Part shown: one piece after another, positions 1-6,142 of the stretch | Position numbering within the stretch: the first letter of the stretch is position 1 | Layout: the number at the start of each line of letters is the position of its first letter | Assembly: GCA_043734785.1 (NCBI GenBank) | Contig: JAYTEX010000137.1 | Location: forward strand, 1-38,725 | Direction of reading: 5' to 3' | From: CAIKBL01 sp043734785 | GTDB taxonomy: Bacteria; Pseudomonadota; Gammaproteobacteria; Ga0077536 | Length of the DNA: 38,725 nt | Made by a program: the position numbers and the translations under genes | The notes under the pieces: generated by a model | What the model was told of the DNA's origin: nothing | Database searches by the model: none | Seen by the model: the letters and a program-made list of their open reading frames with translations, nothing else

Positions 1-1
1 C

Positions 2-418
2 ACTGCGGGCAAGGTGGCGAGCAACCGCAGCGACGAGGCTGTCATTCGGCGCGAGTTCGGCACGGCCCTCGCGGCGCTACCGCCACGCCCGGTGTCACAC
101 ACGCTGTATTTCCAGCACGACTCGGATTTGCTTACCCCAGAATCCGAGGCAGCGGCGCAAGCAATACTGATCGAGATCGCAGCCCGGCCAATCGCCGATA
201 TCATCGTGATCGGTCATACAGATACCGTGGGAGAGCTCGTGTATAACGACCACCTCTCACTGCAACGCGCAGACATGGTGCGTGCGCGGCTGATTCAACT
301 GGGCGGCGTGGCCACGCGTATCAGCACTGCCGGGCGCGGCGAACGAGAACTCGCGGTGGAGACCCCGGCTGAAATACATGAGCCTAGGAACCGGCGGGCC
401 GAACTGAACGTGCGCTAG
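2..418 (+). CDS. OmpA-family C-terminal domain protein, 5' partial
   Basis: The frame is open to the left window edge, so this is the C-terminal end of a longer protein; the in-frame GTG at 14 need not be the start. The last ~105 residues form an OmpA/MotB-like peptidoglycan-binding domain: a first strand ending in YFQHDSDLLTPES, the core VIGHTDTVG, then LSLQRADMVRARL, and a final segment with RNRRAELNVR just before the stop. In this family the Asp of GHTD and the late Arg bind diaminopimelate in peptidoglycan, so an outer-membrane or periplasmic anchoring role is expected. What precedes the domain cannot be seen. The gene converges on the DNA glycosylase gene ending at 481, with 62 bp between them. 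Confidence 0.8.
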   Translation, partial: TAGKVASNRSDEAVIRREFGTALAALPPRPVSHTLYFQHDSDLLTPESEAAAQAILIEIAARPIADIIVIGHTDTVGELVYNDHLSLQRADMVRARLIQLGGVATRISTAGRGERELAVETPAEIHEPRNRRAELNVR

Positions 419-480
419 AAGCCTGGCGGGCTTAAGGGAACATCGCGAATACGTTTGGAGGCGCTATCTAACGTCACGCT

Positions 481-1020
481 TCAGCCACCTATTGGCAGCC
501 ACGGCAGAAGCGCTTGTTGGGCGCCAAAGGCTGCGCGCCATGCCGCAACCTTTGTTTCTAACGATAGCGAGGCATGCGCGGGACTCGTCGATGGTAAGCG
601 AATGTGGTTGATGGCAGTGTATTTGAAGTGGCGCAAGACGTGTTTCTTATAGCAGCGCTCGGCGGTGGCGCCATTGAAGCAAACCATTTTAATGTGTGGA
701 TACTTGGGGAAAAATGCGTCGAAGTCGTTGACTTCAATTGAATCGAATTCGATAGCAGCATCCAAACTGCCTTTTCGGTGGCAGGAACGCAAAACGTCCC
801 ACAATGCGATGCCAGCAGCCTTCAACGCTTCAAGACGTCTTTCGTATGGATCGTTCGGGTCAAGACCAACGAGTTCACCCATGATCTTCCAGAATGTATT
901 GCGAGCGTTAGCGTAATACTGACCAGCGCTGAGGGATGCTTCTCCAGGCATGCTGCCAAGAATAAGAATCCGCGCCGCGCGATCGACGACGGGATCAAAG
1001 CAGGTGACGCGCAGTCTCAT
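481..1020 (-). CDS. DNA-deoxyinosine (hypoxanthine-DNA) glycosylase, UDG family 6-like
   Basis: A 179-residue protein of the uracil-DNA glycosylase superfamily, most like the family 6 hypoxanthine-DNA glycosylases that remove deaminated adenine. Near the N-terminus is the motif ILGSMPGEASL, followed by QYYANARNTFWKIMG, which is the typical active-site region of this family. Late in the protein is LPSTSPAH, the counterpart of the C-terminal motif that inserts into DNA. I chose the ATG at 1020 rather than one 39 bases upstream because its ATG overlaps the TGA of the preceding HicA-like gene by four bases (ATGA), a standard coupling arrangement, and the protein then begins with the usual short lead-in MRLRVTCFDPVVD. 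The role is base excision repair in the cytoplasm. Assignment to subfamily is from remembered motifs only. Confidence 0.8.
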   Translation of the reverse strand: MRLRVTCFDPVVDRAARILILGSMPGEASLSAGQYYANARNTFWKIMGELVGLDPNDPYERRLEALKAAGIALWDVLRSCHRKGSLDAAIEFDSIEVNDFDAFFPKYPHIKMVCFNGATAERCYKKHVLRHFKYTAINHIRLPSTSPAHASLSLETKVAAWRAAFGAQQALLPWLPIGG

Positions 1021-1244
1021 GGCGACCAATGTAAAGCCAAGGGCCAAGGGCCACCGCATTTTTCATCTGGAGTTAGCCCGGTATGCTTCGCTATGCGAGC
1101 CAGCATTTTCGGTCCAATCTCGTCGGAGTCGTGGAATACAAAAACGTCATTAGGCCAGGTTGCGCGTTCCATCGTTCGATGTGATCCTGATTGTCGCTTC
1201 GTGTACCATCCGCCAGGCTCAACTTTATGAGCATCAGCGGTCAA
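1017..1244 (-). CDS. small HicA-like (YcfA-type) protein, possibly degenerate
   Basis: About 75 residues starting from a TTG at 1244. The central part reads GGWYTKRQSGSHR, then VFVFHDSDEIGPKMLARI and AKHTGL, which resembles HicA mRNA interferases: the GW(Y) strand, the R-x-x-GSH motif with the catalytic His, and the final helix-plus-GL segment. HicA proteins are ribosome-dependent mRNA-cleaving toxins neutralised by HicB. No HicB is visible on either side, and the N-terminus is poorly defined: the same frame is open only back to the TGA at 1260-1262, which is itself the stop of the acyl-CoA dehydrogenase gene. It may therefore be a truncated remnant or a HicA-fold protein with another job. 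Its TGA overlaps the start of the DNA glycosylase gene by four bases, suggesting cotranslation. Confidence 0.45.
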   Translation of the reverse strand: MTADAHKVEPGGWYTKRQSGSHRTMERATWPNDVFVFHDSDEIGPKMLARIAKHTGLTPDEKCGGPWPLALHWSP

Positions 1245-1259
1245 CTGCCGTTTCCAGGT

Positions 1260-2495
1260 TCAAAGATCAGTGTCGCCTTTCAGCAGTCGTTGGAGGATCG
1301 TACGACGCAGGATCTCGTTAGTGCCGTCTGCGATATTGATGATGCGCAAGATCTGCCATATCTCGGCTAATCCCACTTCATTAGTGAGCCCCATCCCGCC
1401 GTGAGCCTGCATCGCACGATCAACTGCCTGCAGGCCGACTTCAACCGCATAGCATTTCGCCATCGACAGCTCCTTGATCGCACGGTCACCACGGTCAAGG
1501 AGCAGGGCCGCGTTGATGCCCATCAAATGGGCGGCGTGTAATTGCATCGCCGATTCGGCAAGCGGGAAAGTCACACCCTGGTAGTCGGCTAGGGGATGAC
1601 CGAAGGCTTCGCGCTGTTGCACGTAACCGAGCGCGAGTTCTATTGACCAGCGTCCCAAACCCACCGCGCGCGCGGCGTTATAAACGCGACCAAGCGACAC
1701 CCCAAGCAGCGCAGTCGCAAAGCCATGGTGGAGCGTACCGATCAGTTGGTCGGGCGCGACCCGCACGTCTTCTAGCACCAGCGCGCCTTCATCGCCACCG
1801 GCGTGACCAAAGAGCCGGACCACGCTTTCAAGTTTGAAGCCGGGCGCTTCGGTAGGCACCAGAAACGCAGAGATCCCGCCCTGGTGTGCAGCGGCAGCCG
1901 CCGGGTCGGTCACCGCGAACACCACACAGTAATCCGCGTGCGGCGAATTGCTGGTCCACAGCTTGCGGCCGGTGATGCGCCAGCCATCGCCATCTGCGAT
2001 TGCTCGCGTTTTGATCATGCTGGCATCCGAACCGGCGCCGGGTTCTGAGAGGCCGAAGCACATTGATTGCCGACCGCTCAACAGCCCAGGCAGAATGCGC
2101 TCGCGCACCGCCGCGGTCACATGCGCCAGCACCGGGCTTGCCGCGAAGGCCCAGTGCCCGATGGTGTAGGGCGCGAGGAAATGGCGTGCGCCACAGGTGT
2201 GGTAGACAGTTTGCCAGGCGACGAAGTAGGCCAGATAACCGAGGCCGCCGCCGCCGATCGACAGCGGCACACACATATTGAAGAAGCCTGCCTCGGCCGA
2301 GGCCATGCGGACTTCGCGGATGATCGCGTGAACTTCGTCGGCATAGCGTCCGTCGGCCGCGTAGCGGCGGCGCGGGTCATCGAGCAACGCCGTGTGACGC
2401 GCATGGCGTGCGAGTACCTCGCGTTTGACGAAAGCTTCGATGGCCTCACGGATCGCGACGATCTCTGCGGGTAGTTCAAAAGCGATACTAGACAT
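1260..2495 (-). CDS. acyl-CoA dehydrogenase
   Basis: A 411-residue flavoprotein of the acyl-CoA dehydrogenase family, which oxidises acyl-CoA to 2-enoyl-CoA with electrons passed to electron-transfer flavoprotein. The helical N-terminal domain spans roughly residues 1-145, the beta middle domain follows with the FAD/substrate motif CFGLSEPGAGSDAS and WTSNSPHADYCVV, and the C-terminal helical domain contains QREAFGHPLADYQ and AMQAHGGMGLTNE. The usual catalytic-base segment EGTNEI reads ADGTNEI here, so Asp may replace Glu; the ACAD10/11 type also has Asp at this place. The ATG at 2495 is preceded by GGAGG at good spacing. It stands alone, without etf or thiolase genes nearby, so the substrate cannot be inferred. 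It lies in the same orientation as the two genes downstream. Confidence 0.9.
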   Translation of the reverse strand: MSSIAFELPAEIVAIREAIEAFVKREVLARHARHTALLDDPRRRYAADGRYADEVHAIIREVRMASAEAGFFNMCVPLSIGGGGLGYLAYFVAWQTVYHTCGARHFLAPYTIGHWAFAASPVLAHVTAAVRERILPGLLSGRQSMCFGLSEPGAGSDASMIKTRAIADGDGWRITGRKLWTSNSPHADYCVVFAVTDPAAAAAHQGGISAFLVPTEAPGFKLESVVRLFGHAGGDEGALVLEDVRVAPDQLIGTLHHGFATALLGVSLGRVYNAARAVGLGRWSIELALGYVQQREAFGHPLADYQGVTFPLAESAMQLHAAHLMGINAALLLDRGDRAIKELSMAKCYAVEVGLQAVDRAMQAHGGMGLTNEVGLAEIWQILRIINIADGTNEILRRTILQRLLKGDTDL

Positions 2496-2526
2496 CAATC
2501 CTCCAAGACATAGTAAAAAGCGACGG

Positions 2527-2700
2527 AGGGATTAAAAATTAATCACCGCTGCTTTGCCGCGCCGCACATTATTGCCAGCCGGTGGCGGATGACTGTTTTC
2601 AGAAACAGATTAAAGAGCGCCATGGCATCAAGCTGGGTCAGATGGATCGCGGGCGGCCGTGAAAGAAAAGGACAGATCAGTTGATTAATTTTTAAGCCCT
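2527..2700. repeat. MITE-like element with 18-bp terminal inverted repeats
   Basis: The left end (2527-2544) and right end (2683-2700) are inverted repeats of 18 bp that differ at one position; each contains the core TTAAAAATTAATC. The interior encodes, on the minus strand, a 35-residue open tail ending in TGA that begins IHLTQLDAMALFNLF. Bases 2528-2649 are about 90% identical to 3448-3569 on the other side of mntP. No transposase is encoded and I could not recognise a target-site duplication. It occupies the gap between the acyl-CoA dehydrogenase and mntP genes; the remaining bases 2701-2770 show nothing I recognise. Confidence 0.5.
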
Positions 2701-2770
2701 GACTTTCCCGATTAGACAGCATTTGCATAGATTCAGATTGTCTACTTGCAACCCAAAGTGGACCCCGGTC

Positions 2771-3343
2771 CTAAGCCGAAAGGTGCTCGTACAAAATCAC
2801 GGCGCCGATCGCGATCAACATAAAGCCACCGATTATCTCCGCACGCTTTCCCGCGTGACTGCCAAGGATGCGGCCGAGCATGATGCCGAACGTCACCATC
2901 ACCAGCGTGGTGAGGCCGATCACCAGCGCGACAACGCCGATATTCACATCGAGAAACGCGAGGCCGACACCTACCGCCATCGCGTCGATACTGGTCGCAA
3001 GGCCGGTGGCGGCGAGGCTCCAGAAGCCATCCTTGCGCCTTGTGCCATCAGTAGCGCCTCCTTCGCTTTCTGGTTTGAGTCCGGCATAGATCATATGCAG
3101 ACCGAGAAGGCCGAGAAGAGTGAAGGCGATCCAGTGGTCCCACGCGGTGATGTATTCTGCTGCCGTTAGACCCAATAGCCATCCAATGACAGGGGTAAGA
3201 CCCTCGATGGTGCCGAAAATAACGCCCGCGCGGAGCGCCTCTGGAAAGCGCGGCTGGTGCATGGCGGCCCCCTTACCGACGGCTGCGGCAAAAGCATCGG
3301 TCGACATCGCAATGCCGAGAAGGAAGATCGAAATTGGGTGCAT
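2771..3343 (-). CDS. mntP: MntP manganese efflux pump
   Basis: A 190-residue hydrophobic protein of the MntP (YebN, DUF204) family, which exports Mn(II) across the inner membrane and protects cells from manganese excess. Six membrane segments can be traced. The two internal half-repeats each carry the family's acidic helix motif: AMSTDAFAAAVGKG near residue 13 and ATSIDAMAVGVGLAF near residue 115, whose Asp residues are thought to bind the metal. The length is normal for the family (about 190). Upstream of the start I looked for a yybP-ykoY manganese riboswitch, which controls mntP in some enterobacteria, and did not find one. The gene is flanked on both sides by copies of the same ~122-bp repeat. 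Confidence 0.93.
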   Translation of the reverse strand: MHPISIFLLGIAMSTDAFAAAVGKGAAMHQPRFPEALRAGVIFGTIEGLTPVIGWLLGLTAAEYITAWDHWIAFTLLGLLGLHMIYAGLKPESEGGATDGTRRKDGFWSLAATGLATSIDAMAVGVGLAFLDVNIGVVALVIGLTTLVMVTFGIMLGRILGSHAGKRAEIIGGFMLIAIGAVILYEHLSA

Positions 3344-3447
3344 GAAATGTTTCAGGCCGGGCGTGGCAGCAACTGCATATTATTCAAAGACCGCTATTGC
3401 CGATAGCAGACATTGCGCGACGAATGGACGAGACGAAAGGGGACAGC

Positions 3448-3569
3448 GGGATTAAAAATCAATCACCGCTGCCTCGCCGCGCCGCGCATTATTGCCAGCC
3501 GATAGCGGATGACTGCTTCCGGAAACAGATTAGAGAGCGCCATGACATCGAGCTGGGTCAGATGGATCG
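3448..3569. repeat. second, truncated copy of the MITE-like repeat
   Basis: Same orientation as 2528-2649 and offset by 920 bases. I count 12 differences over 122 positions, all of them transitions. The right terminal inverted repeat of the first copy is missing; the homology stops 8 bases before a long palindromic element begins. The minus-strand open tail is preserved and also ends in TGA (IHLTQLDVMALSNLFPEAV at its start). Together with the palindrome it fills most of the 376-bp gap between mntP and the phosphoesterase remnant. Confidence 0.6.
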
Positions 3570-3577
3570 AAGCAATT

Positions 3578-3639
3578 AAGGGTCAGGTCTGGCTTTGTAG
3601 CATGCGAGCGAATACGCTATAAAGCGAGACCTGACCCTT
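3578..3639. repeat. palindromic repeat, copy 1 (62 bp)
   Basis: Two 23-base arms, AAGGGTCAGGTCT... and ...AGACCTGACCCTT, flank a 16-base centre (catgcgagcgaatacg). The arms match except for a few internal positions. The same design recurs at 4083 and 4154. Bases 3640-3719 after it show no gene. Confidence 0.75.
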
Positions 3640-3719
3640 CGCCCGTGCCTACGCCCGCGTGCGAGGACTGAGAGGGAGCTGTCCATTCGGACGTCCTTTC
3701 CGGCGTGAAAGTCTATGCA

Positions 3720-4070
3720 TCAGTGCTGACAGATGAAACCCTGCTCATTCAGATCCGGTTCGCCTTCCCACCGATAAGCGACAAGCGGTCCGCCGCTGCC
3801 GATACTGTAGTCGAGACAAGCGAGTTTTGGGGTCAGCGGTTTTGGGATCCCTGAGAGCCAGTAGTGCCCGATAAAAACGGGCGCGTCGCCTTCGAGCCCC
3901 AGCGGGAGATTTTCCGGGACCCAAATGTCCGGCAACTTACCGTCATAAGCAGTCGGCAAGATGGCAAACTCGCTCAACGCGCCAGGGCCACGCTGCCACC
4001 ATTTGATCCTGACGTTCTGTCGTGTGATTCCGCCGTGGTCCCGAATCGCGTGCTCCGCGAAATCTGGGGG
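3720..4070 (-). pseudogene. 5'-truncated metallophosphoesterase (C-terminal fragment)
   Basis: The minus-strand frame is open for about 116 codons and reads through the C-terminal part of a calcineurin-like metallophosphoesterase of the Ser/Thr phosphatase / Ap4A hydrolase kind: an early KWWQRGPG, then PVFIGHYWLSGIPKPL, ACLDYSIGSGGPLVAYRWEGE. The GHYW histidine belongs to the metal site; the N-terminal metal motifs (GDxHG, GDxVDRG, GNHE) are missing. Upstream the frame meets a TGA at 4071-4073, only ten bases before the palindromic repeat at 4083, so the 5' half has been lost at or near that element. An in-frame TTG at 3977 exists but lies in the middle of the homologous region. The fragment is very unlikely to be active. 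Confidence 0.7.
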
Positions 4071-4082
4071 TCACGAAATCTG

Positions 4083-4142
4083 GGGGTCAGGTCTCTCTTT
4101 ATAGTATGGGAGTGAAATTGCTATAAAGAGAGACCTGACCCC
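4083..4142. repeat. palindromic repeat, copy 2 (60 bp, perfect arms)
   Basis: Perfect 22-base arms, GGGGTCAGGTCTCTCTTTAT(AG) and its complement, surround a 16-base centre (tatgggagtgaaattg). As RNA it would form a very stable long hairpin. The centre shares its length and several bases with copy 1. Confidence 0.85.
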
Positions 4143-4153
4143 ATTGATCCCTT

Positions 4154-4203
4154 TTCTCTTTATAGTATGGGAGTGAAATTGCTATAAAGAGAGACCTGAC
4201 CCC
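4154..4203. repeat. palindromic repeat, copy 3 (left arm truncated)
   Basis: The centre and right arm are identical to those of copy 2, but the left arm keeps only its inner ~11 bases (tctctttatag). It is preceded by attgatccctt, which resembles the 9-bp tandem unit that follows, as if copy 3 arose by local duplication together with that unit. Confidence 0.8.
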
Positions 4204-4250
4204 TTTGATCCCTTTTGATCCCTTTGATCCCTTTGATCCCTTTGATGCCC
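4204..4250. repeat. 9-bp tandem repeat (TTTGATCCC), about five units
   Basis: Units at 4204, 4214, 4223, 4232 and a degenerate one at 4241 (tttgatgccc); the second unit has one extra T before it. On the minus strand the array continues the frame of the neighbouring gene fragment and reads as repeated Gly-Ser-Lys. Confidence 0.8.
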
Positions 4251-4479
4251 CTGATTGGGCATCACTTCCCGTGTTCGTGTCATCCCCCAAGCTTTCGGTG
4301 TCGTCATCACTCACCGAAGCCGGATCAATGCCTTCTTCGTCACGCACGATCGGAAATAGAATGCCTGTCGGGTAGCGATCCAGCGGTGATCCTCGCAATA
4401 AATCCTCACCAGAGGCCGGCCCAATCAGTTGCTTTTTAAGCCATTCGAGTAGATCGCGCCTTCCCTTTTTGTAAATCAC
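4246..4479 (-). pseudogene. N-terminal fragment of a large protein, possibly DrmA/helicase-like
   Basis: From a GTG at 4479 the frame reads about 78 codons with a coherent sequence: DLLEWLKKQLIGPASGEDLL, then RGSPLDRYPTGILFPIVRDE, then an acidic stretch. The pattern L-x-x-x-L-x-GP ... SP-x-x-RY-x-TG-x-L-x-P is one I associate with the N-termini of large helicases such as DISARM DrmA, but this is memory of a motif and is weak. The remaining frame runs into the 9-bp tandem array (Gly-Ser-Lys repeats) and the palindromes, where homology is lost. The GTG overlaps the TGA of the short upstream frame by four bases (GTGA), as in an operon. It is a broken gene. Confidence 0.35.
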
Positions 4480-4634
4480 CTTTCGATACTCCGGTAGCGA
4501 CGAATGCAAGCATCGAGTTGGCTGCGGCTCGCGGTTTGTAGGGCTACCAGCAATTCGTGGCTCATGGCTGAAAGGTGAAAGCGTCGCTGGAGTTCTTGCT
4601 AAATGTGCAGCAACAGGTCGGCTGTGGCACAAAG
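4476..4634 (-). pseudogene. 3' remnant of an unrecognised gene fused to truncated vapC
   Basis: One minus-strand frame reads ATADLLLHI, a TAG stop, then QELQRRFHLSAMSHELLVAL and on through SRSQLDACIRRYRSIER to a TGA at 4476-4478. The parts on both sides of the TAG look like continuous coding sequence, so this is probably the end of a gene carrying a nonsense mutation, although the ATG at 4565 could also start a 29-residue peptide. I do not recognise the family. Its TGA overlaps the GTG of the next fragment, so the two probably formed one operon before the rearrangement that joined it to vapC at about 4634. Confidence 0.35.
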
Positions 4635-4876
4635 GCCTTGCCAGCCAAGAACAGGGCCGGACGAGGCAACTTGATCATTGCCAGCCCAAGCGCATCGATA
4701 GTTTTGTCCAGTGCCTCAACGGTCGAAAAGGTCAGCGACAGTTCGGAGTAGATGATCGGGTTGATCGCCAGCCGGTGAACTTTCGATTGCGCGCGAAGTT
4801 GGCCAATTGACCAGTCCGCCCATTCCGGATCGTTCTCCAGAACGTCCACCAGTACGTTGGTGTCGACCAGCAACAT
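4562..4876 (-). pseudogene. vapC: vapC toxin with foreign, frameshifted C-terminus
   Basis: The first ~80 residues are a normal PIN-domain VapC: MLLVDTNVLVDVL with the first catalytic Asp, IIYSELS with the second acidic residue, and LPRPALFLAGKAF. In intact relatives this is followed by a segment with the remaining acidic residues (a TRD-type motif and a later Asp). Here homology stops after KAF (about position 4635) and the frame continues with VPQPTCCCTF and similar unrelated residues. The missing third of the fold holds part of the metal site, so the ribonuclease should be inactive. The start overlaps the vapB stop by one base (TGATG). Confidence 0.8.
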
Positions 4877-5115
4877 CAGCCTTCGCCACGCAGTAGCGCC
4901 ATCAGGTCGTCAGTCCGCCATTTGGCATCGGCCTTACCACGGGCAGATTCGAAGCGATCTGGCTTACGACTGGGCCGCGCGCCTACCTGGTGGATCACGA
5001 CATCGCCTTCACGATTGACCGCAAAATCCACAGAGCAGCCGGGTGCCAGATTCAATGCATCACGAATCAGCTTGGGGATAGTGACCTGACCCTTGCGGGT
5101 AAGTGTCGTCGACAT
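4876..5115 (-). CDS. vapB: VapB-type antitoxin, AbrB/SpoVT DNA-binding domain
   Basis: A 79-residue protein. Residues 3-47 form a swapped-hairpin AbrB/MazE-type DNA-binding domain: TLTRKGQVTIPKLIRDALNL, then PGCSVDFAVNREGDVVI. The charged C-terminal tail (ESARGKADAKWRTDDLMALL) would wrap around the toxin in an intact pair and still contains the usual Trp and acidic helix. The ATG at 5115 has a strong AGAAGGAGG just upstream. It normally represses its own operon and inactivates VapC, but here the partner toxin is truncated, so it may persist as a solitary regulator or be decaying. Confidence 0.85.
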   Translation of the reverse strand: MSTTLTRKGQVTIPKLIRDALNLAPGCSVDFAVNREGDVVIHQVGARPSRKPDRFESARGKADAKWRTDDLMALLRGEG

Positions 5116-5132
5116 GTCGCGCCTCCTTCTGT

Positions 5133-5155
5133 ATTACGTTAAGGATTATTGTAAT
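5133..5155 (-). promoter_or_regulatory. possible vapB promoter and operator
   Basis: On the minus strand a TACAAT -10-like hexamer lies at 5148-5153, within an ATTAC-N13-GTAAT inverted repeat (5133-5155). An inverted repeat over the -10 box suits autorepression by VapB, but no good -35 box is seen at standard spacing. Confidence 0.3.
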
Positions 5156-5252
5156 GCCCGGCGAGTGGGTATTCATTCCGCACGTATAGCTTGGCTTCCT
5201 GATCGAACAGCGCGTTCATGGTGGTATCGTCAATCACATCACGGAGGCCACG

Positions 5253-5456
5253 ATGAACACCAAGCAACCCGCCCTCGATGCCTACCTCGCCCGTACTGCC
5301 GCTATCCGCACCAAACTGGACCGGCTGCAGCAACTCACCCATGACCACTTCGGTCACGATCGAGATGCCATCGATTGGGGCCACGTCGGCGACCTCGAGC
5401 GGGTGGAGGCTGGGCTGGACGAGTTGCTGGCGATCTTCGGCGGCGATGGCGAATGA
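5253..5456 (+). CDS. small hypothetical protein of mobile-element type
   Basis: A 67-residue acidic protein (MNTKQPALDAYLARTAAIRT at its start; later HFGHDRDAIDWGHVGDLERV). I recall similar small proteins next to DUF3489 genes on plasmids and islands; no function is known to me. It is predicted to be two helices with no membrane segment. A clear GGAGG lies five bases before the ATG. The DUF3489 remnant follows 28 bp downstream, so the two likely form one transcription unit. It appears intact. Confidence 0.65.
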   Translation: MNTKQPALDAYLARTAAIRTKLDRLQQLTHDHFGHDRDAIDWGHVGDLERVEAGLDELLAIFGGDGE

Positions 5457-5484
5457 CGACGCCCACCAACTATCGGAGATGATC

Positions 5485-5908
5485 ATGAACGTCAAACTGA
5501 CTGCCACCCAAACCATTGTTCTCAACGCCGCTGCCGACCAATCTGCGCGGCGGTGCCAAAACCGCCGTCATCGACGGCCTGCTCGCCCGCGACCTGATCA
5601 CCAAGTGCCAACACCCCGACTACGTTGAGTACTACCTCACCGACGCCGCCGTTACGGCCGCAGAGGCCACTTGGGCGCAAGATGACATCGACACCAAACC
5701 CCGTACCCGCGAGAACAGCAAGCAGGCCACGGTCATCCAGATGCTGAAGCGCCCAGACGGCGTGAGGATCCGCCAAATCATGGAATCCACCGGATGGCAA
5801 GCTCACACGGTGTGCGGCACGTTCGCCGGCGCCCTCAAGAAAAAGCTCGGCCTGAACATCGTGTCGGCGAAGGATGCCACTGGCGAAAGGGTATATCGGA
5901 TCGCCTGA
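5485..5908 (+). pseudogene. DUF3489-family protein, frameshifted by an internal deletion
   Basis: The reading starts at the ATG at 5485 (GGAG at 5475-5478) with MNVKLTATQTIVLNAAA and then loses frame; the family continues in another frame from about 5527 with LPTNLRGGAKTAVIDGLLA and runs to 5908 (RIRQIMESTGWQAHTVCGTF, GLNIVSAKDATGERVYRI). Family members as I recall have a dozen or so more residues between these two blocks, so a small out-of-frame deletion fits better than a sequencing error. The C-terminal part is a winged-helix-like domain typical of DUF3489. These proteins occur on plasmids, phages and islands. The 3' part alone still has an open frame with an alternative start at 5516. Confidence 0.75.
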
Positions 5909-6109
5909 CTGCAAACCGCAAGACGATGGACGCTTATTGTTGACGTCGCCGGAAACGGAGATATGCCCACGAGTGCCTGATCATCACGCCGGGCAGCCAT
6001 ACATCCTTCCGGCCAACCGTAACAATACGAATGATCGTCACGACCATCACAACGGTCACCACTCGCGAGGCAAGGGCCCGGAACCGCGCCAACACAGGCG
6101 CTCCGGGCA
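5909..6109. other. intergenic, no recognisable gene
   Basis: Between the DUF3489 remnant and the ssrA terminator I see no RNA or protein gene. A 62-codon minus-strand frame here has a hydrophobic stretch but no family resemblance and runs into the terminator. If an island inserted at the ssrA 3' end, its junction should lie in or beside this stretch. Confidence 0.4.
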
Positions 6110-6142
6110 AAAAAAATCCCAACCGATGAGGGTTGGGATTTC
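6110..6142 (-). terminator. rho-independent terminator of ssrA
   Basis: On the minus strand AATCCCAACC, a five-base loop, and GGTTGGGATT are followed by a run of T. It lies 7 bases after the 3' CCA end of tmRNA, exactly where ssrA transcription should stop. Confidence 0.85.

Noticed and set aside
2771..3169. plus-strand ORFs across mntP
   Set aside because: They are shadows of the well-supported minus-strand mntP gene.
3344..3440. yybP-ykoY manganese riboswitch upstream of mntP
   Set aside because: I read the minus-strand leader and did not find the conserved loop sequences or a paired architecture of that class.
4083..4250. CRISPR array
   Set aside because: The palindromes are 60-bp hairpins, not repeat-spacer units, and the 9-bp array has no spacers; there are no cas genes.
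4099..4632. 177-residue minus-strand protein spanning the vapC tail, gene fragment, tandem array and palindromes
   Set aside because: It is a chance open frame joining several unrelated pieces; only the 4246-4479 part looks like real coding sequence.
5934..6122. hydrophobic 62-residue minus-strand ORF beside ssrA as a small membrane toxin
   Set aside because: It overlaps the ssrA terminator, has no ribosome-binding site I trust and no recognisable family.
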